A stretch of 64,000 nucleotides of DNA from Thermococcus onnurineus NA1 (lineage in GTDB: Archaea; Methanobacteriota_B; Thermococci; Thermococcales; Thermococcaceae): contig NC_011529.1 of assembly GCF_000018365.1 (NCBI RefSeq), positions 806,001 to 870,000 of the forward strand, given 5' to 3'. Under the pieces are notes generated by a model, which worked only from the letters and a program-made list of their open reading frames with translations, searched no databases and was not told the origin of the DNA. This document shows positions 37,270-45,458 of this stretch, in pieces; positions within the stretch are counted from its first letter, which is position 1; each line of letters opens with the position of its first letter. The position numbers and the translations under genes are program-made.

Positions 37270-38801
37270 ATCCTAAAGGTGTAGCTACCAGAGGTCTGGC
37301 CTACTACCTGCACTTCGGGTTCAGGGTAAATGTAGGGCCGTACAAGTATCCAGTCATAGATTGAGGTCGTGTTTATTATCGAGGAGAGGGTAAGCTGGGG
37401 GTTCCTCCGTGGACCAGTTATAGTGTAGTTGTACTCATACCACTGACCAAGGCCCAAGGGTTCACTCTGTTCGGGGGAGTAACCTTGAGTGAAGGTTGCT
37501 ATGAGTGAGCCGTTTTCATAGAGGTAGAACTCGGCCTGAGTGCTAGTGACATTAATGAGCGTGGTTATTAAGATGTCTTTTCCAAATATCGGACTCCTAC
37601 TACCACCATCTGGATAATAAAATGCTCCCCACGAGCCATCTGCCAAGTTAAATCCTCTTATTGTTACATTGTTGAGTTGATAAGTTGTAGCTCCCCATGT
37701 TGCGAGGGAAGTATTTAGTAGTATGGCCCAGCCATAGTTCGTGCTGTCCACATAAAAAATTGGAAATGCCGTGGAGTCCAGGGAATTCGCGTACAAATCG
37801 ATGATGAATGAGCCACTGAAATTCTGCTTAGTCCAGAGCCACTGACCACCTTTAAGCTCAAGCAGGCCATTAGAAACAGTGTAGTTGGAGGGATTCTGAA
37901 GGGTAGGGATGTTCCATTTTGAAAGGTTTAATGTGACGCCGTTGAAATCATCAAAAAACCAAAACACTTTGTCTGGATTAAAGTATGTCGCATCGTAAGC
38001 AGACTGGTTTCCGTAAAATAGGTATATCGTGTTAACCTGATTAGCACTTAGATTCATTTTGACCCAGAACCACGTCTTCTGAGAGGCAGCGTCGTAAAAG
38101 TACCAGTAGTACAGACGGTTGCCATTTTCATCGGTAACGTAAGGGTATAAAGAACTCCAGTCTCCACCCAAAGTAAAGTTGATAACATAGTCCCTCAGAT
38201 CCTGTCCACTCCGTTCCGTAACGTCGATGGGAACGTTTCCACTTCCAGAGGGAGCAAACGACAGTGTAGCTACACCAATCTTCTGAACCTCTATATAGAT
38301 AGGAAGTATCGTGCAGTTATTGCTACCCCCCACAAGAACTATTTTTATGTCGACGATTTCCGGAGGCGAAATTCCAAAAAAGGAACTAACATAATACGAG
38401 TACTGTGTATCCTTGTTTGTTATAATATATGGCAGTGCAGCACTCCATCCACTAGTGAACACCGTGAAGTTCGTAAAACTGTCACTCTGGTACTGCCCAG
38501 TATTGGAATTGTATCCGTAAATCGTGACATTGATGTACATTGTAGTTCCCGCTGGCAGAGAATCTGAGAAATTTATGATCACCTCATTCAGGGTATATTC
38601 ATACAGGTCCCGTATACCCCAACTGTAATCAGTGATGTTCCAAGTAATCTGAACATCCGCCCAGTTCGCAGGACTCACCACATCACAGCTCCCCACTCCA
38701 ATCTCCTGTACGGAAACGTTAATGCTGGGGACAGCTAACCCAAGCGTCGCCAGAAGAAGCACGAGTGCAAGCATGGCTGATGTCAATCTCAACTTTCCCA
38801 T
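37254..38801 (-). CDS. Secreted protein with DUF2341 domain
   Basis: About 515 residues. A signal peptide (LTSAMLALVLLLATLGLAVP) is followed by an N-terminal beta domain and, from about residue 190, a DUF2341-type region (YPYVTDENGNRLYYWYF, FWVKMNLSANQVNTIYLFYGN), then a laminin-G-like beta sandwich. Many N-x-S/T sites suggest heavy glycosylation. Such modules bind carbohydrates or form surface structures; no enzyme motif seen. A minus-strand TATA (ATTTTAAAC, about 38829-38838) favours ATG 38801 over 38813. Confidence 0.8.
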   Translation of the reverse strand: MGKLRLTSAMLALVLLLATLGLAVPSINVSVQEIGVGSCDVVSPANWADVQITWNITDYSWGIRDLYEYTLNEVIINFSDSLPAGTTMYINVTIYGYNSNTGQYQSDSFTNFTVFTSGWSAALPYIITNKDTQYSYYVSSFFGISPPEIVDIKIVLVGGSNNCTILPIYIEVQKIGVATLSFAPSGSGNVPIDVTERSGQDLRDYVINFTLGGDWSSLYPYVTDENGNRLYYWYFYDAASQKTWFWVKMNLSANQVNTIYLFYGNQSAYDATYFNPDKVFWFFDDFNGVTLNLSKWNIPTLQNPSNYTVSNGLLELKGGQWLWTKQNFSGSFIIDLYANSLDSTAFPIFYVDSTNYGWAILLNTSLATWGATTYQLNNVTIRGFNLADGSWGAFYYPDGGSRSPIFGKDILITTLINVTSTQAEFYLYENGSLIATFTQGYSPEQSEPLGLGQWYEYNYTITGPRRNPQLTLSSIINTTSIYDWILVRPYIYPEPEVQVVGQTSGSYTFRIYFKP

Positions 38802-38894
38802 CTTAAAATGCATTGTAGCGGAGAAAGTTTAAAATATTATCTCCCAATTTTGCTTTTCAAACCCATAAAGTGGAGGAGAAGAAGCTCAAAAACA

Positions 38895-39338
38895 TTACTC
38901 CTTTACACTAAAACGCATCGCAGCCTCCTGCTGGAGCTTCTGTGCTTTCTGAGCGAGCTCCTGGAGCTGACCCTCAAGCTTTGCCAGAGCCTCCTGCGTT
39001 TTCCTTATTGCCTCGTCGTACTCTTTTATTCTAGCATCAAGGTAGCCTATAGCGTCGTCGAGGCTCTTCTCGGTAGCATAGCCAGAACCGACGCTGACTA
39101 TCGCGCTGTTCTTATCCACTATCATACCTTTCAGGAAGGAGCCTGCACCGATTGGCACCAGAATTTCCGGCTTCTCATCCTCGACCTTTTTGAGCTCCTC
39201 GAGGGTCTGCTTAACGGCCTGGAACTCGTTCCTTCCGAGGGTTAGGAGCTCAAGATTCTGGGCTAAAAGCTGAGCCTGAGCCTGCAGGAGCTGATACTCG
39301 TAAGCGAGCCTTTCAAGCTGCTCGTTTCTCTCCGCCAT
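38895..39338 (-). CDS. pfdA: Prefoldin alpha subunit
   Basis: 147 residues with two long coiled coils (residues 1-50 and 90-140) and a central beta hairpin ([34 protein letters not shown]), the archaeal prefoldin alpha design. With the beta subunit it forms a hexameric holdase that passes unfolded protein to the thermosome. ATG 39338 follows GGTGGTGC. Extra upstream frame is not conserved-looking and lacks a ribosome site. Confidence 0.93.
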   Translation of the reverse strand: MAERNEQLERLAYEYQLLQAQAQLLAQNLELLTLGRNEFQAVKQTLEELKKVEDEKPEILVPIGAGSFLKGMIVDKNSAIVSVGSGYATEKSLDDAIGYLDARIKEYDEAIRKTQEALAKLEGQLQELAQKAQKLQQEAAMRFSVKE

Positions 39339-39482
39339 TTTGCACCACCGATTGGATTTGGATGGGAGGCTTTTAAGGTTTGGGTTGCCTCGCCACAAAC
39401 CACGAAAGGTTATAGAACCAGCCACGCACGAGCTCTAACTAAGGATAAGATGGGAAGAGTGGAAATTCCACGAACTGTGGCT

Positions 39483-40370
39483 TCATTTCAGTATCTCAGC
39501 CTTAATTCTCTCAGCAATCTCTTTTATCGCCTGGGATGCCTTTGAGTCTGGAAAGGCCTCCACAACAGGCTTAAGCATCGCCATGCTCTTTGGTACCGCC
39601 TTGTCGTAGGGAACCTCGCCAAGTATCGGGATTCCCTCGCTCTCTGCCCACTCGTGGAGGGCTCTAAATCCAGGGTTGAAGTCGGCCTTGTTGATTATAA
39701 GGTAAGCCGGCTGCCTGAAGTGCTGGATGACCCTATAAGCCCTCTGAACATCGCTGAGGGAGGCTGGCGTCGGCTCGGCAATGAGTATTGTCAAATCTGC
39801 ACCGCCGATGCTCGCTATAACCTGACAGCCTATTCCAGCTGCGCTGTCCACTATCATGTGCTTAAGGCCAAGCTCCTTCATCAGGTTCTTCGCCCACTCC
39901 TTCTCCTCAGTTACGAGCTTGCCGCTGTTGGGCCTGCCGACGTCGAGCTGGGCTGAGATTAGCGGGAAGCCGTACTTCGTGGTGGTCTTCCTTATTATCC
40001 CAGAGCGGACTTCCTCGAGGGTTATGGTTCCTGGAACCGGGCAGACCAGACTGCAGACGTTGCAGCCTTCACAGGTGAGTTCACTCACAACGTAGTCGCC
40101 GTCGATGACCTTGATACAATCGTAGGGGCAGCGCTCCTGACAGATGCCACAGCGTATGCAGCTCTCCGTGTTTATGTGAGCGACCTTGGCGCCAACCAGC
40201 TCCATCTCCTCTTCCCAGCGCTCGACGCCAAGAAGGAGGTCGAGGTTCGGCGCATCTGCGTCCGCATCCACCGCCACAAAGTTGTACTCATCCTTTAGAA
40301 GGTAGAGGAGCGAAGCAGTTACGGTGCTCTTTCCTACGCCGCCCTTACCGCTCGCTATGACGAGTTGCAT
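39483..40370 (-). CDS. MinD/ParA-type ATPase with inserted ferredoxin domain (copy 1)
   Basis: 295 residues. Deviant Walker A ASGKGGVGKSTVTASL at the N-terminus. An inserted 2[4Fe-4S] ferredoxin module at about 58-100 has eight cysteines (CIRCGICQERCPYDC and CEGCNVCSLVCP). The switch regions are IVDSAAGIGC and AEPTPASLSD. The family is common in anaerobes next to NifX-like and hydrogenase genes and is thought to take part in cluster assembly. It follows its paralogue with a one-base TGATG overlap. Confidence 0.88.
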   Translation of the reverse strand: MQLVIASGKGGVGKSTVTASLLYLLKDEYNFVAVDADADAPNLDLLLGVERWEEEMELVGAKVAHINTESCIRCGICQERCPYDCIKVIDGDYVVSELTCEGCNVCSLVCPVPGTITLEEVRSGIIRKTTTKYGFPLISAQLDVGRPNSGKLVTEEKEWAKNLMKELGLKHMIVDSAAGIGCQVIASIGGADLTILIAEPTPASLSDVQRAYRVIQHFRQPAYLIINKADFNPGFRALHEWAESEGIPILGEVPYDKAVPKSMAMLKPVVEAFPDSKASQAIKEIAERIKAEILK

Positions 40371-41239
40371 CACTCACCACCCCCGATGAATTCGACAACC
40401 CTCTCGGCAATCTTCCTGAAGATTCGGGCCTCAGGATAGTCGCTCAGAACTATCGGCCTTCCTTCCACGTAGCTTCGTATGACGTTCTCGCTGTAGGGGA
40501 TCTCGGCTATTATCTCGGCGCTATAGCGCTCGGCAATTTCCCTGACCTTTCCAACGTCACCCAGATCGGAGCGGTTAACGATTATCATAGCCGGAATGTC
40601 CATGAGCCGAGCCAACCGGAGGATAAGTTCGCTGTCATGAAGCCCGAGCGGTGTCGGCTCGGTGACGGCTATGATGAGCTTAGAATCTTCAAGTGCCTTC
40701 GAAACGGTATTGCTCGTTCCGGCAGCAGTGTCAACGAGCAGAAGCTCCTTATTTAAGCTCTGGGCCCTCTTCTTCGCTCTTGAAACGATGGGCATGGCCC
40801 TCTCCTCGCCCTCCAAAAGCCTGCCCGTAACGAGCGGGAAGCCGTAGGGCGTCTCCGTTAGATATGTGTGGCCCATAAGCTTCTTGCCGGGCAGTATCGC
40901 TCCGGGAACCGGGCAGACTATCTCACAGGCTGCGCAACCAGAACAGAGGTTGGGCATCAGGAAGGGAGTTCCGTCACGCATGGTTATTATCGCGTGCTCC
41001 TCACAAACTTCTGCGCACTTTCTGCAGTGAGTACACTTGGAGTAGTCAAAGCGCGGCATGAAGAGCTCAACGGGCTCCTCGTTCTGGAGCTCAACTCCAA
41101 GAAGCAGATGGTCGTTTGGTGCCTCAACATCCAAATCGGCCAGAACAAGATCAAAGTGCTCTTTAAGGGCTATCGCGAGATTTATCGCAATGGTGGATTT
41201 TCCGGTTCCACCTTTTCCTCCGCTCACTGCGATCTGCAT
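40370..41239 (-). CDS. MinD/ParA-type ATPase with inserted ferredoxin domain (copy 2)
   Basis: 289 residues, same design as its neighbour: VSGGKGGTGKSTIAINLAIAL, ferredoxin cysteines CTHCRKCAEVCEEHA and CSGCAACEIVCP, then LVDTAAGTSN and TEPTPLGLHD. The second cysteine group keeps four Cys. The two proteins probably act as a heterodimer. ATG 41239 follows GGGGGTGAGG. It diverges from a NifX-like gene; the 71-nt gap holds a shared control region. Confidence 0.88.
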   Translation of the reverse strand: MQIAVSGGKGGTGKSTIAINLAIALKEHFDLVLADLDVEAPNDHLLLGVELQNEEPVELFMPRFDYSKCTHCRKCAEVCEEHAIITMRDGTPFLMPNLCSGCAACEIVCPVPGAILPGKKLMGHTYLTETPYGFPLVTGRLLEGEERAMPIVSRAKKRAQSLNKELLLVDTAAGTSNTVSKALEDSKLIIAVTEPTPLGLHDSELILRLARLMDIPAMIIVNRSDLGDVGKVREIAERYSAEIIAEIPYSENVIRSYVEGRPIVLSDYPEARIFRKIAERVVEFIGGGE

Positions 41240-41255
41240 TACCTCACCCCCAGAA

Positions 41256-41300
41256 TTAGGCTAACCTAAAAGTTTTTAAGCTTTGTGCATATGCTCACAC
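41256..41300. promoter_or_regulatory. Control region between MinD pair and NifX-like gene (block A)
   Basis: From 41256 the sequence reads ATTAGGCTAACCTAAAAG, then a TATA element TTTTTAAGC, then TGTGCATATGCTCACA. This 45-nt block is about 80% identical to the one at 42871-42906 upstream of the IssA-like gene. TTAGG...CCTAA forms an inverted repeat with 4-nt spacer just before the TATA element. It serves the NifX-like gene at 41311 and may also control the divergent MinD pair. Confidence 0.6.
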
Positions 41301-41310
41301 GGTGATGGTC

Positions 41311-41709
41311 ATGAGGTGCCTGAAAGTTGCCTTTGGGATGGAGAACGATGAGACACTCATAGATGCTCACTACGGCGATTCTGAGTTCTTTGCAATATAC
41401 GAGGTTTGTGAAGACGGGAGCGTTAAGCTCCTTGAGGAAAGGGACAACAAAGCCAGAAATGTGGAGGAGCACGACGAAGGACACGGCGATCCGAGGAAGT
41501 TCAGGGCGATAGTGAGTCAGCTTATAGACGTCGACGTTCTGGCTGCCTTTAGAATGGGGCCGAACTTTCTAAGGATAAGAGACCAGAGCGACAAGGTGGC
41601 CTTCTTCACGAGAACGAGGGACCTAAAGCTCGCCCTCCAGAGGGTTGCCGAGAACTTCGATGACCTATGGGAGCAAGTGCAGAAAAAGAGGGCCAAGGCA
41701 AGAGTATGA
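41311..41709 (+). CDS. NifX/NifB-type iron-cofactor binding family protein
   Basis: 132 residues of the dinitrogenase Fe-Mo cofactor biosynthesis fold (RNase H-like): VAFGMENDETLIDAHYGDSEFFAIYEV, then a conserved FRAIVSQLIDVDVLAAFRMGPN. No nitrogenase genes occur here, so a general iron-sulfur carrier or storage role is more likely. ATG 41311 follows GGTGATGG; GTG 41302 and ATG 41305 are alternatives. It lacks the Gly/Arg tail seen in the related genes at 42.9 and 43.8 kb. Confidence 0.8.
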   Translation: MRCLKVAFGMENDETLIDAHYGDSEFFAIYEVCEDGSVKLLEERDNKARNVEEHDEGHGDPRKFRAIVSQLIDVDVLAAFRMGPNFLRIRDQSDKVAFFTRTRDLKLALQRVAENFDDLWEQVQKKRAKARV

Positions 41710-42075
41710 GCTTTTGGGAGTCTCTCGCGCAGGTGAAGTTCATAATCCCTTGCGCCCTCCACTATTTTCATCGATTACAGCCTCAACCTCCTAACGTTCA
41801 GGTACTATTCCCATGGCTTGCCCCCCTTCTGTCTGGCATCCTCTCTGGTTAGTCTTCCACCTCCAAGTGCCAAAAGCATGAGAGAGACCATCTCTTGGCT
41901 TCAAGGTACTATCCAATGGCCAGACATCCAGTATATCCTATCGAGACACTCTAATAGTTCCAGGCCTTTCACTGATCCCATGTGAACCGTTCACACTAGC
42001 AATCCACTTGTCTACTGGTAGTCATGACAAGGTTCATAATGTTATGAAAGAATACCCCCACATGGAGGTTCGGCG
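41710..42075. other. Intergenic stretch with possible gene relics
   Basis: 366 nt. A 48-codon frame beginning ATG 41706 (overlapping the previous stop) and a 34-codon frame from 41880 are open on the plus strand, but neither has a clear ribosome site or recognised family. The DUF2250 gene's ribosome site GGAGGTT is at 42064-42070. The area looks like decayed sequence. Confidence 0.4.
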
Positions 42076-42615
42076 ATGGGAGATGCGAATACACGAAAAG
42101 AACGGCCCGCCCCGTATCGAAGCCTTGAGCTTCTTCCCATCCATCTGTACGTCCTAGTTCACCTCAAGAAGGCCAATGTTGAGTATGCCAAGATGATAGC
42201 AAGGATGACAGAACTTCCACTTGAGATGATCAATAGCGCCATAATGGATCTAATGGAAGCGGGCCTCGTTGAACGCGACTCTGGAAGCGCAGTAAAGAGG
42301 AGCAAAGCTCGCTTTAAGAAGGCCTTCGAGGTTCACAAGCATCATACCTACTACCGCCTTTCGAGGGAGGGAGAGCTCTTTGTCCGCTCGATTGATGAGA
42401 AATGGTTGAAATGCTACTTCAACGCCATCTTTCCAGATGGATGGAAGTTCATTGGGGTCCTCATCAAGAGCAGAGACTTTGAAGACGCATGTAAAAAGGC
42501 AAAGGCTAAGAACTGTGCAGGATTAAAGGAAGAACTTATTCTCCACCGTTTTATCACGTCTACTGGGAGGAAGACGAGGTTCTTTAAGCTGTTCTGTAAG
42601 TTTCTTGGACTCTAA
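42076..42615 (+). CDS. DUF2250 winged-helix protein
   Basis: 179 residues. An N-terminal winged helix-turn-helix (IHLYVLVHLKKANVEYAKMIARM, LPLEMINSAIMDLMEAGLVERD) is followed by a basic region and HTYYRLSREGELFVRSI, then a Cys/Lys-rich C-terminal part (KAKAKNCAGLKEELILH). DUF2250 proteins are probable transcription regulators. Its placement between two NifX-like genes that share promoter sequences makes it a candidate regulator of them. Start ATG 42076 with GGAGGTT 5 nt upstream. Confidence 0.75.
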   Translation: MGDANTRKERPAPYRSLELLPIHLYVLVHLKKANVEYAKMIARMTELPLEMINSAIMDLMEAGLVERDSGSAVKRSKARFKKAFEVHKHHTYYRLSREGELFVRSIDEKWLKCYFNAIFPDGWKFIGVLIKSRDFEDACKKAKAKNCAGLKEELILHRFITSTGRKTRFFKLFCKFLGL

Positions 42616-42870
42616 TGAGAGCAAAGTTTTCCCAAGAGCGCGTAGAGCTTGGCCATATGCTGAAATGGACAGATTAATGTCCTAGAGTCCAATGTCAGGC
42701 TGTTGAAAAGGCCTCAAGATTAGTGGCCAGTGTTCCGACGACCCTACCATCTATAATTGCCCTGTTTGGTAATTCTCTTCCAGTGGAGAGCAAAGAGCAG
42801 CGTTGAACCTATTGAGTCACCAATCCCCCAAGCTAAGAGCACGAACCAGAATATGGATCCCAATTAGGAT
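42616..42870. other. Intergenic stretch with minus-strand gene relic
   Basis: About 255 nt ahead of the IssA-like promoter. On the minus strand, 42808 to 42695 stays open for 37 codons and reads like protein (LLSTGRELPNRAIIDGRVVG near its middle) before TGA, but has no proper start and is preceded by a stop. It may be the end of a lost gene. Nothing else recognised. Confidence 0.35.
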
Positions 42871-42906
42871 AACCGAAAAGTTTATAATCATGTGCATATG
42901 CACAAA
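42871..42906 (+). promoter_or_regulatory. IssA-like gene promoter with 14-bp palindrome (block B)
   Basis: ATTAGGATAACCGAAAAG (42872-42889 region) precedes the TATA element GTTTATAATC. The perfect palindrome TGTGCATATGCACA at 42891-42904 follows, between TATA and the expected start of transcription. That position suits a repressor. Block A at 41256-41300 is a near copy. Confidence 0.65.
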
Positions 42907-42934
42907 ATAACAGAAGGAGTGAGAGGTGGTGAAG

Positions 42935-43528
42935 ATGAGGATCGCAATACCCACCAATGGGGGAGGCCTCGAGGATACTGTCGCCCCAGTCTTTGCAAGA
43001 GCTCCAGCTTTCGTCATAGTCGAGGTAGATGAAAAGGGTAACGTTACCAATAGCAAGGTTATTCAGAACGGCGCCGCCATGGCAGGTGGAGGAGCAGGAC
43101 CATTTGCTATCCAGACCCTCATCAATGAGGGCGTCGAGGCCGTCATTGCACCACAGGTTGGTCCCAACGCCCTTGGAGCGCTTCAGGCTGCAGGCATAAG
43201 GCTTTACCAGATCGCCCCAGGAACTCCGGTTGAAGAGGCAATTAAAGCCGTCACCACCGGAAGCGTTCAGCAGCTTAGCACTCCGGCCCCAGCAACCCCA
43301 GTTGCGCCAGCAGCTCCATCGCCAGCTTACGGCCCATATGCTCCGGCGTATCCAGCCTACCCGGCTTACGGTTACGGCTGGGGCCGCGGCGGCGGATGGA
43401 GCAGAAGCCGCGGCTTTGGACGCGGATGGGGCAAAGGCGGAAGAGGCTGGGGAGTCCGCCTGGGCTACTGTCCCTGGACAGGACGACCAAACAGAAGAAC
43501 CCTTCGCTGGCTCTACGGCTGGTGGTGA
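42935..43528 (+). CDS. NifX-family protein with Gly/Arg/aromatic tail, IssA/SipA-like
   Basis: 197 residues. Residues 1 to about 110 are the NifX-type domain (RIAIPTNGGGLEDTVAPVFARA, AVIAPQVGPNALGALQAAGI). An Ala/Pro/Tyr-rich linker (about 118-150) leads to a cationic tail with GWGRGGGWSRSRGFGRGW and a Trp-rich end. From memory, Pyrococcus IssA (SipA, PF2025) has a NifX-type domain with a cationic glycine-rich tail and stores iron-sulfur as thioferrate particles; this is a plausible homologue but identity was not tested. ATG 42935 has GAGAGGTGGTG before it. Confidence 0.75.
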   Translation: MRIAIPTNGGGLEDTVAPVFARAPAFVIVEVDEKGNVTNSKVIQNGAAMAGGGAGPFAIQTLINEGVEAVIAPQVGPNALGALQAAGIRLYQIAPGTPVEEAIKAVTTGSVQQLSTPAPATPVAPAAPSPAYGPYAPAYPAYPAYGYGWGRGGGWSRSRGFGRGWGKGGRGWGVRLGYCPWTGRPNRRTLRWLYGWW

Positions 43529-43561
43529 GTTATCTTCTTTTTACTTTTGGAGGCATGAGCG

Positions 43562-43789
43562 ATGCCAAGAGGGGCAGGAAGAGGATACAGCAGGGGTTTT
43601 GGTAGGGGCTACTACCGAAGATCTTTTGGATTCTACGGGCTGATAGACCTGCTGTTCCTCATTGGGATACTGTACTTCTTTGTCAAGCTGTTCATCGTGG
43701 CTGCTCCCTATGCAGTCGGCTTGATAGCCCTGCTCATCCTGCGGGAATTTCTGAGACCAAGACTCTGGGGATGGAGAAGACCATTTTGA
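43562..43789 (+). CDS. Small membrane protein with Gly/Arg-rich N-terminus
   Basis: 75 residues. The first 20 (RGAGRGYSRGFGRGYYRRSF) are Gly/Arg/Tyr-rich and share the SRGFGRG string with the tail of the upstream IssA-like protein. Two hydrophobic segments follow (LIDLLFLIGILYFFVKLFIV and APYAVGLIALLILREFL). It might anchor the iron-sulfur storage protein at the membrane; this is inference. GGAGGC lies 9 nt before ATG 43562; same transcript as the upstream gene. Confidence 0.7.
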   Translation: MPRGAGRGYSRGFGRGYYRRSFGFYGLIDLLFLIGILYFFVKLFIVAAPYAVGLIALLILREFLRPRLWGWRRPF

Positions 43790-43844
43790 GCTTATGCAAA
43801 CTTTTTTAAGTTCGGCTTCCCTAATCCATGCTGGGGGTGAAAAA

Positions 43845-44252
43845 ATGAGGATTATAGTCTCAACTATCAACGGAGGAATTGATGACAGGGTCAATCAGGC
43901 CTTCGGAAGGACACCGACTTTCACCATAGTCGACGTCGAGAATGAAGAGATCGTGGACGTCCAGGTTGTCCAGAACCCTGGCTATAGCCAGCCGAGAGGA
44001 GCTGGAGTTACGGCGGCACAGTTCTGCATCGACCAAGGCGCCGAGGTCGTCATAGCGGGTCACTTCGGACCGAACTCCTACGGCGTTCTCCAAACTGCTG
44101 GCATAAGAATGGTCTCGGCACCGCCAACAATGACCGTTAGAGAGGCAGTCGAAGCCTTCCTCCGCGGCGAGCTCCAGGGTGCAGTCACGAGCCCTGGCAG
44201 ACACGGTGGCAGCCACGGCAGAGGCATGGGGCGCGGAATGGGCGGTCGATGA
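43845..44252 (+). CDS. NifX-family protein with Gly/His/Arg tail
   Basis: 135 residues. The NifX-type domain spans about 1-110 (RIIVSTINGGIDDRVNQAFGR, CIDQGAEVVIAGHFGPNSYGVL), with a short tail GRHGGSHGRGMGRGMGGR that could bind metal or anionic clusters. A tract AACTTTTTTAAG at 43799-43810 suggests its own promoter. ATG 43845 follows GGGGGTGA; the longer upstream frame lacks a ribosome site. It is a shorter relative of the IssA-like protein. Confidence 0.78.
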   Translation: MRIIVSTINGGIDDRVNQAFGRTPTFTIVDVENEEIVDVQVVQNPGYSQPRGAGVTAAQFCIDQGAEVVIAGHFGPNSYGVLQTAGIRMVSAPPTMTVREAVEAFLRGELQGAVTSPGRHGGSHGRGMGRGMGGR

Positions 44253-44365
44253 TTATTTTTCATTTCATAAACTCTGTCCAGCTGGCAGAAACAGGGACAG
44301 GGGCATTGAGTTTTGGTCGTTAGTTTTTTTATCATTTCGACGCGAATTTTAATACGGTGGTTTCC

Positions 44366-45156
44366 ATGCTCAAAATAGACCTTTCGGGGAAACTAGCCTT
44401 TGCCACCGCCTCGAGCAAAGGCATCGGCTTTGGGACAGCGAGAATTCTGGCAAAGGCTGGTGCAGACTGATACTCCTCTCGAGAAGCGAGGAAAACCTGA
44501 AGAGGGCAAGGGAGAAAATAAAGGCCGAGAGCAACGTCGAAGTGAGCTACATCGTTGCTGACTTAACGAAGCGCGAAGATCTGGAGAGAACCGTGAAGGA
44601 GCTCGAAAACATCGGCGAGCCAGATATATTCTTCTTTTCCACCGGTGGGCCCAAGCCAGGCTACTTCATGGAGATGAGCATAGAAGACTGGGAAGGCACA
44701 GTGAATTTGCTCCTCCGTCCGGCGGTTTACCTAACTAGGGCCTTAGTTCCAGCAATGGAGCGCAGGGGCTTTGGTAGGATAATCTATTCAACAAGTGTCG
44801 CCATAAAGGAGCCAATACCCAATATAGCCCTCAGCAACGTTGTGAGGATTTCGATGGCCGGCCTCGTGAGAACGCTCGCCAAGGAGCTGGGACCAAAGGG
44901 AATAACGGTGAACGGCATAATGCCCGGCATCATAAGGACGGGTAGGATGATTCAGCTGGCCAGGGATAGGGCGAATCAGGAAGGGAAAAACGTCGAGGAA
45001 GCCCTCAACGACTATGCAGAGCCCATACCTCTCAGAAGACTTGGCGAGCCGGAAGAGATAGGCTACCTAGTGGCGTTCCTTGCGAGCGATCTCGGAAGCT
45101 ACATAAACGGCGCGATGATTCCCGTTGATGGAGGAAGGTTGAACTCAGTGTTCTGA
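44366..45156 (+). pseudogene. Short-chain dehydrogenase/reductase with a frameshift
   Basis: ATG 44366 (after GGTGGTTTCC) opens an SDR: LSGKLAFATASSKGIGFGTARILAKAGAD, then TGA at 44468-44470. The matching continuation (LILLSRSEENLKRAREKI) is in the frame shifted by one base from 44467 and runs to 45156, ending in the SDR tail GAMIPVDGGRLNSVF. One lost base near 44467 explains it. Where YxxxK is expected the protein reads ALSNVVR, as in a divergent SDR subgroup. It is either a recent pseudogene, a sequencing error, or recoded. The intact protein would be about 263 residues. Confidence 0.75.
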
Positions 45157-45458
45157 CGTTTTATCTTATCCCTTTCCATGCACCTTGATGACTACACATG
45201 AGCATCAACAAAAGACACTTCTGGCCCACACCGGCCTCGCTAGCGTCCCTCAACCCTTTACCCGTTCTTCTCTATATGATGGCTCCTTGTTATCCTCTCG
45301 CTCTACGAGCTCCATACGCTCGTTTAGCTTTGATAGAGTTCATAATAATCGCCGCTCTCTGGCTGGTAGCGAGCCTTACCGGACTAGTCAGCTTCATCGA
45401 GAGCCCAATAGGCGTTAAGATTATAGATGAAGGAGAGAACATTAGAACGGTGATATCA
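45157..45458 (+). other. Upstream open frame before DUF998 gene
   Basis: 302 nt between the SDR remnant and the likely DUF998 start. From ATG 45198 a frame is open in phase with DUF998 and contains a hydrophobic stretch (LALIEFIIIAALWLVASL), but its N-terminus looks unlike a protein. It could be the fused relic of another membrane protein or a genuine extension. GTTAAGATTATAG at 45413-45425 may be a promoter. Confidence 0.35.

Noticed and set aside
9546-41299. Shared 12-mer CATATGCTCACA upstream of the KaiC gene and in block A
   Set aside because: Matches of this length are expected by chance in 64 kb and the surrounding sequence does not align.
41256-42906. SurR-type GTTnnnAAC sites in the NifX promoters
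   Set aside because: The blocks contain AAC and GTT separated by 6 nt in the reverse order, which does not match the known SurR consensus.
44468-44470. Programmed frameshift or stop readthrough in the SDR gene
   Set aside because: No slippery heptamer or downstream structure is evident at the site; mutation or sequencing error is simpler.
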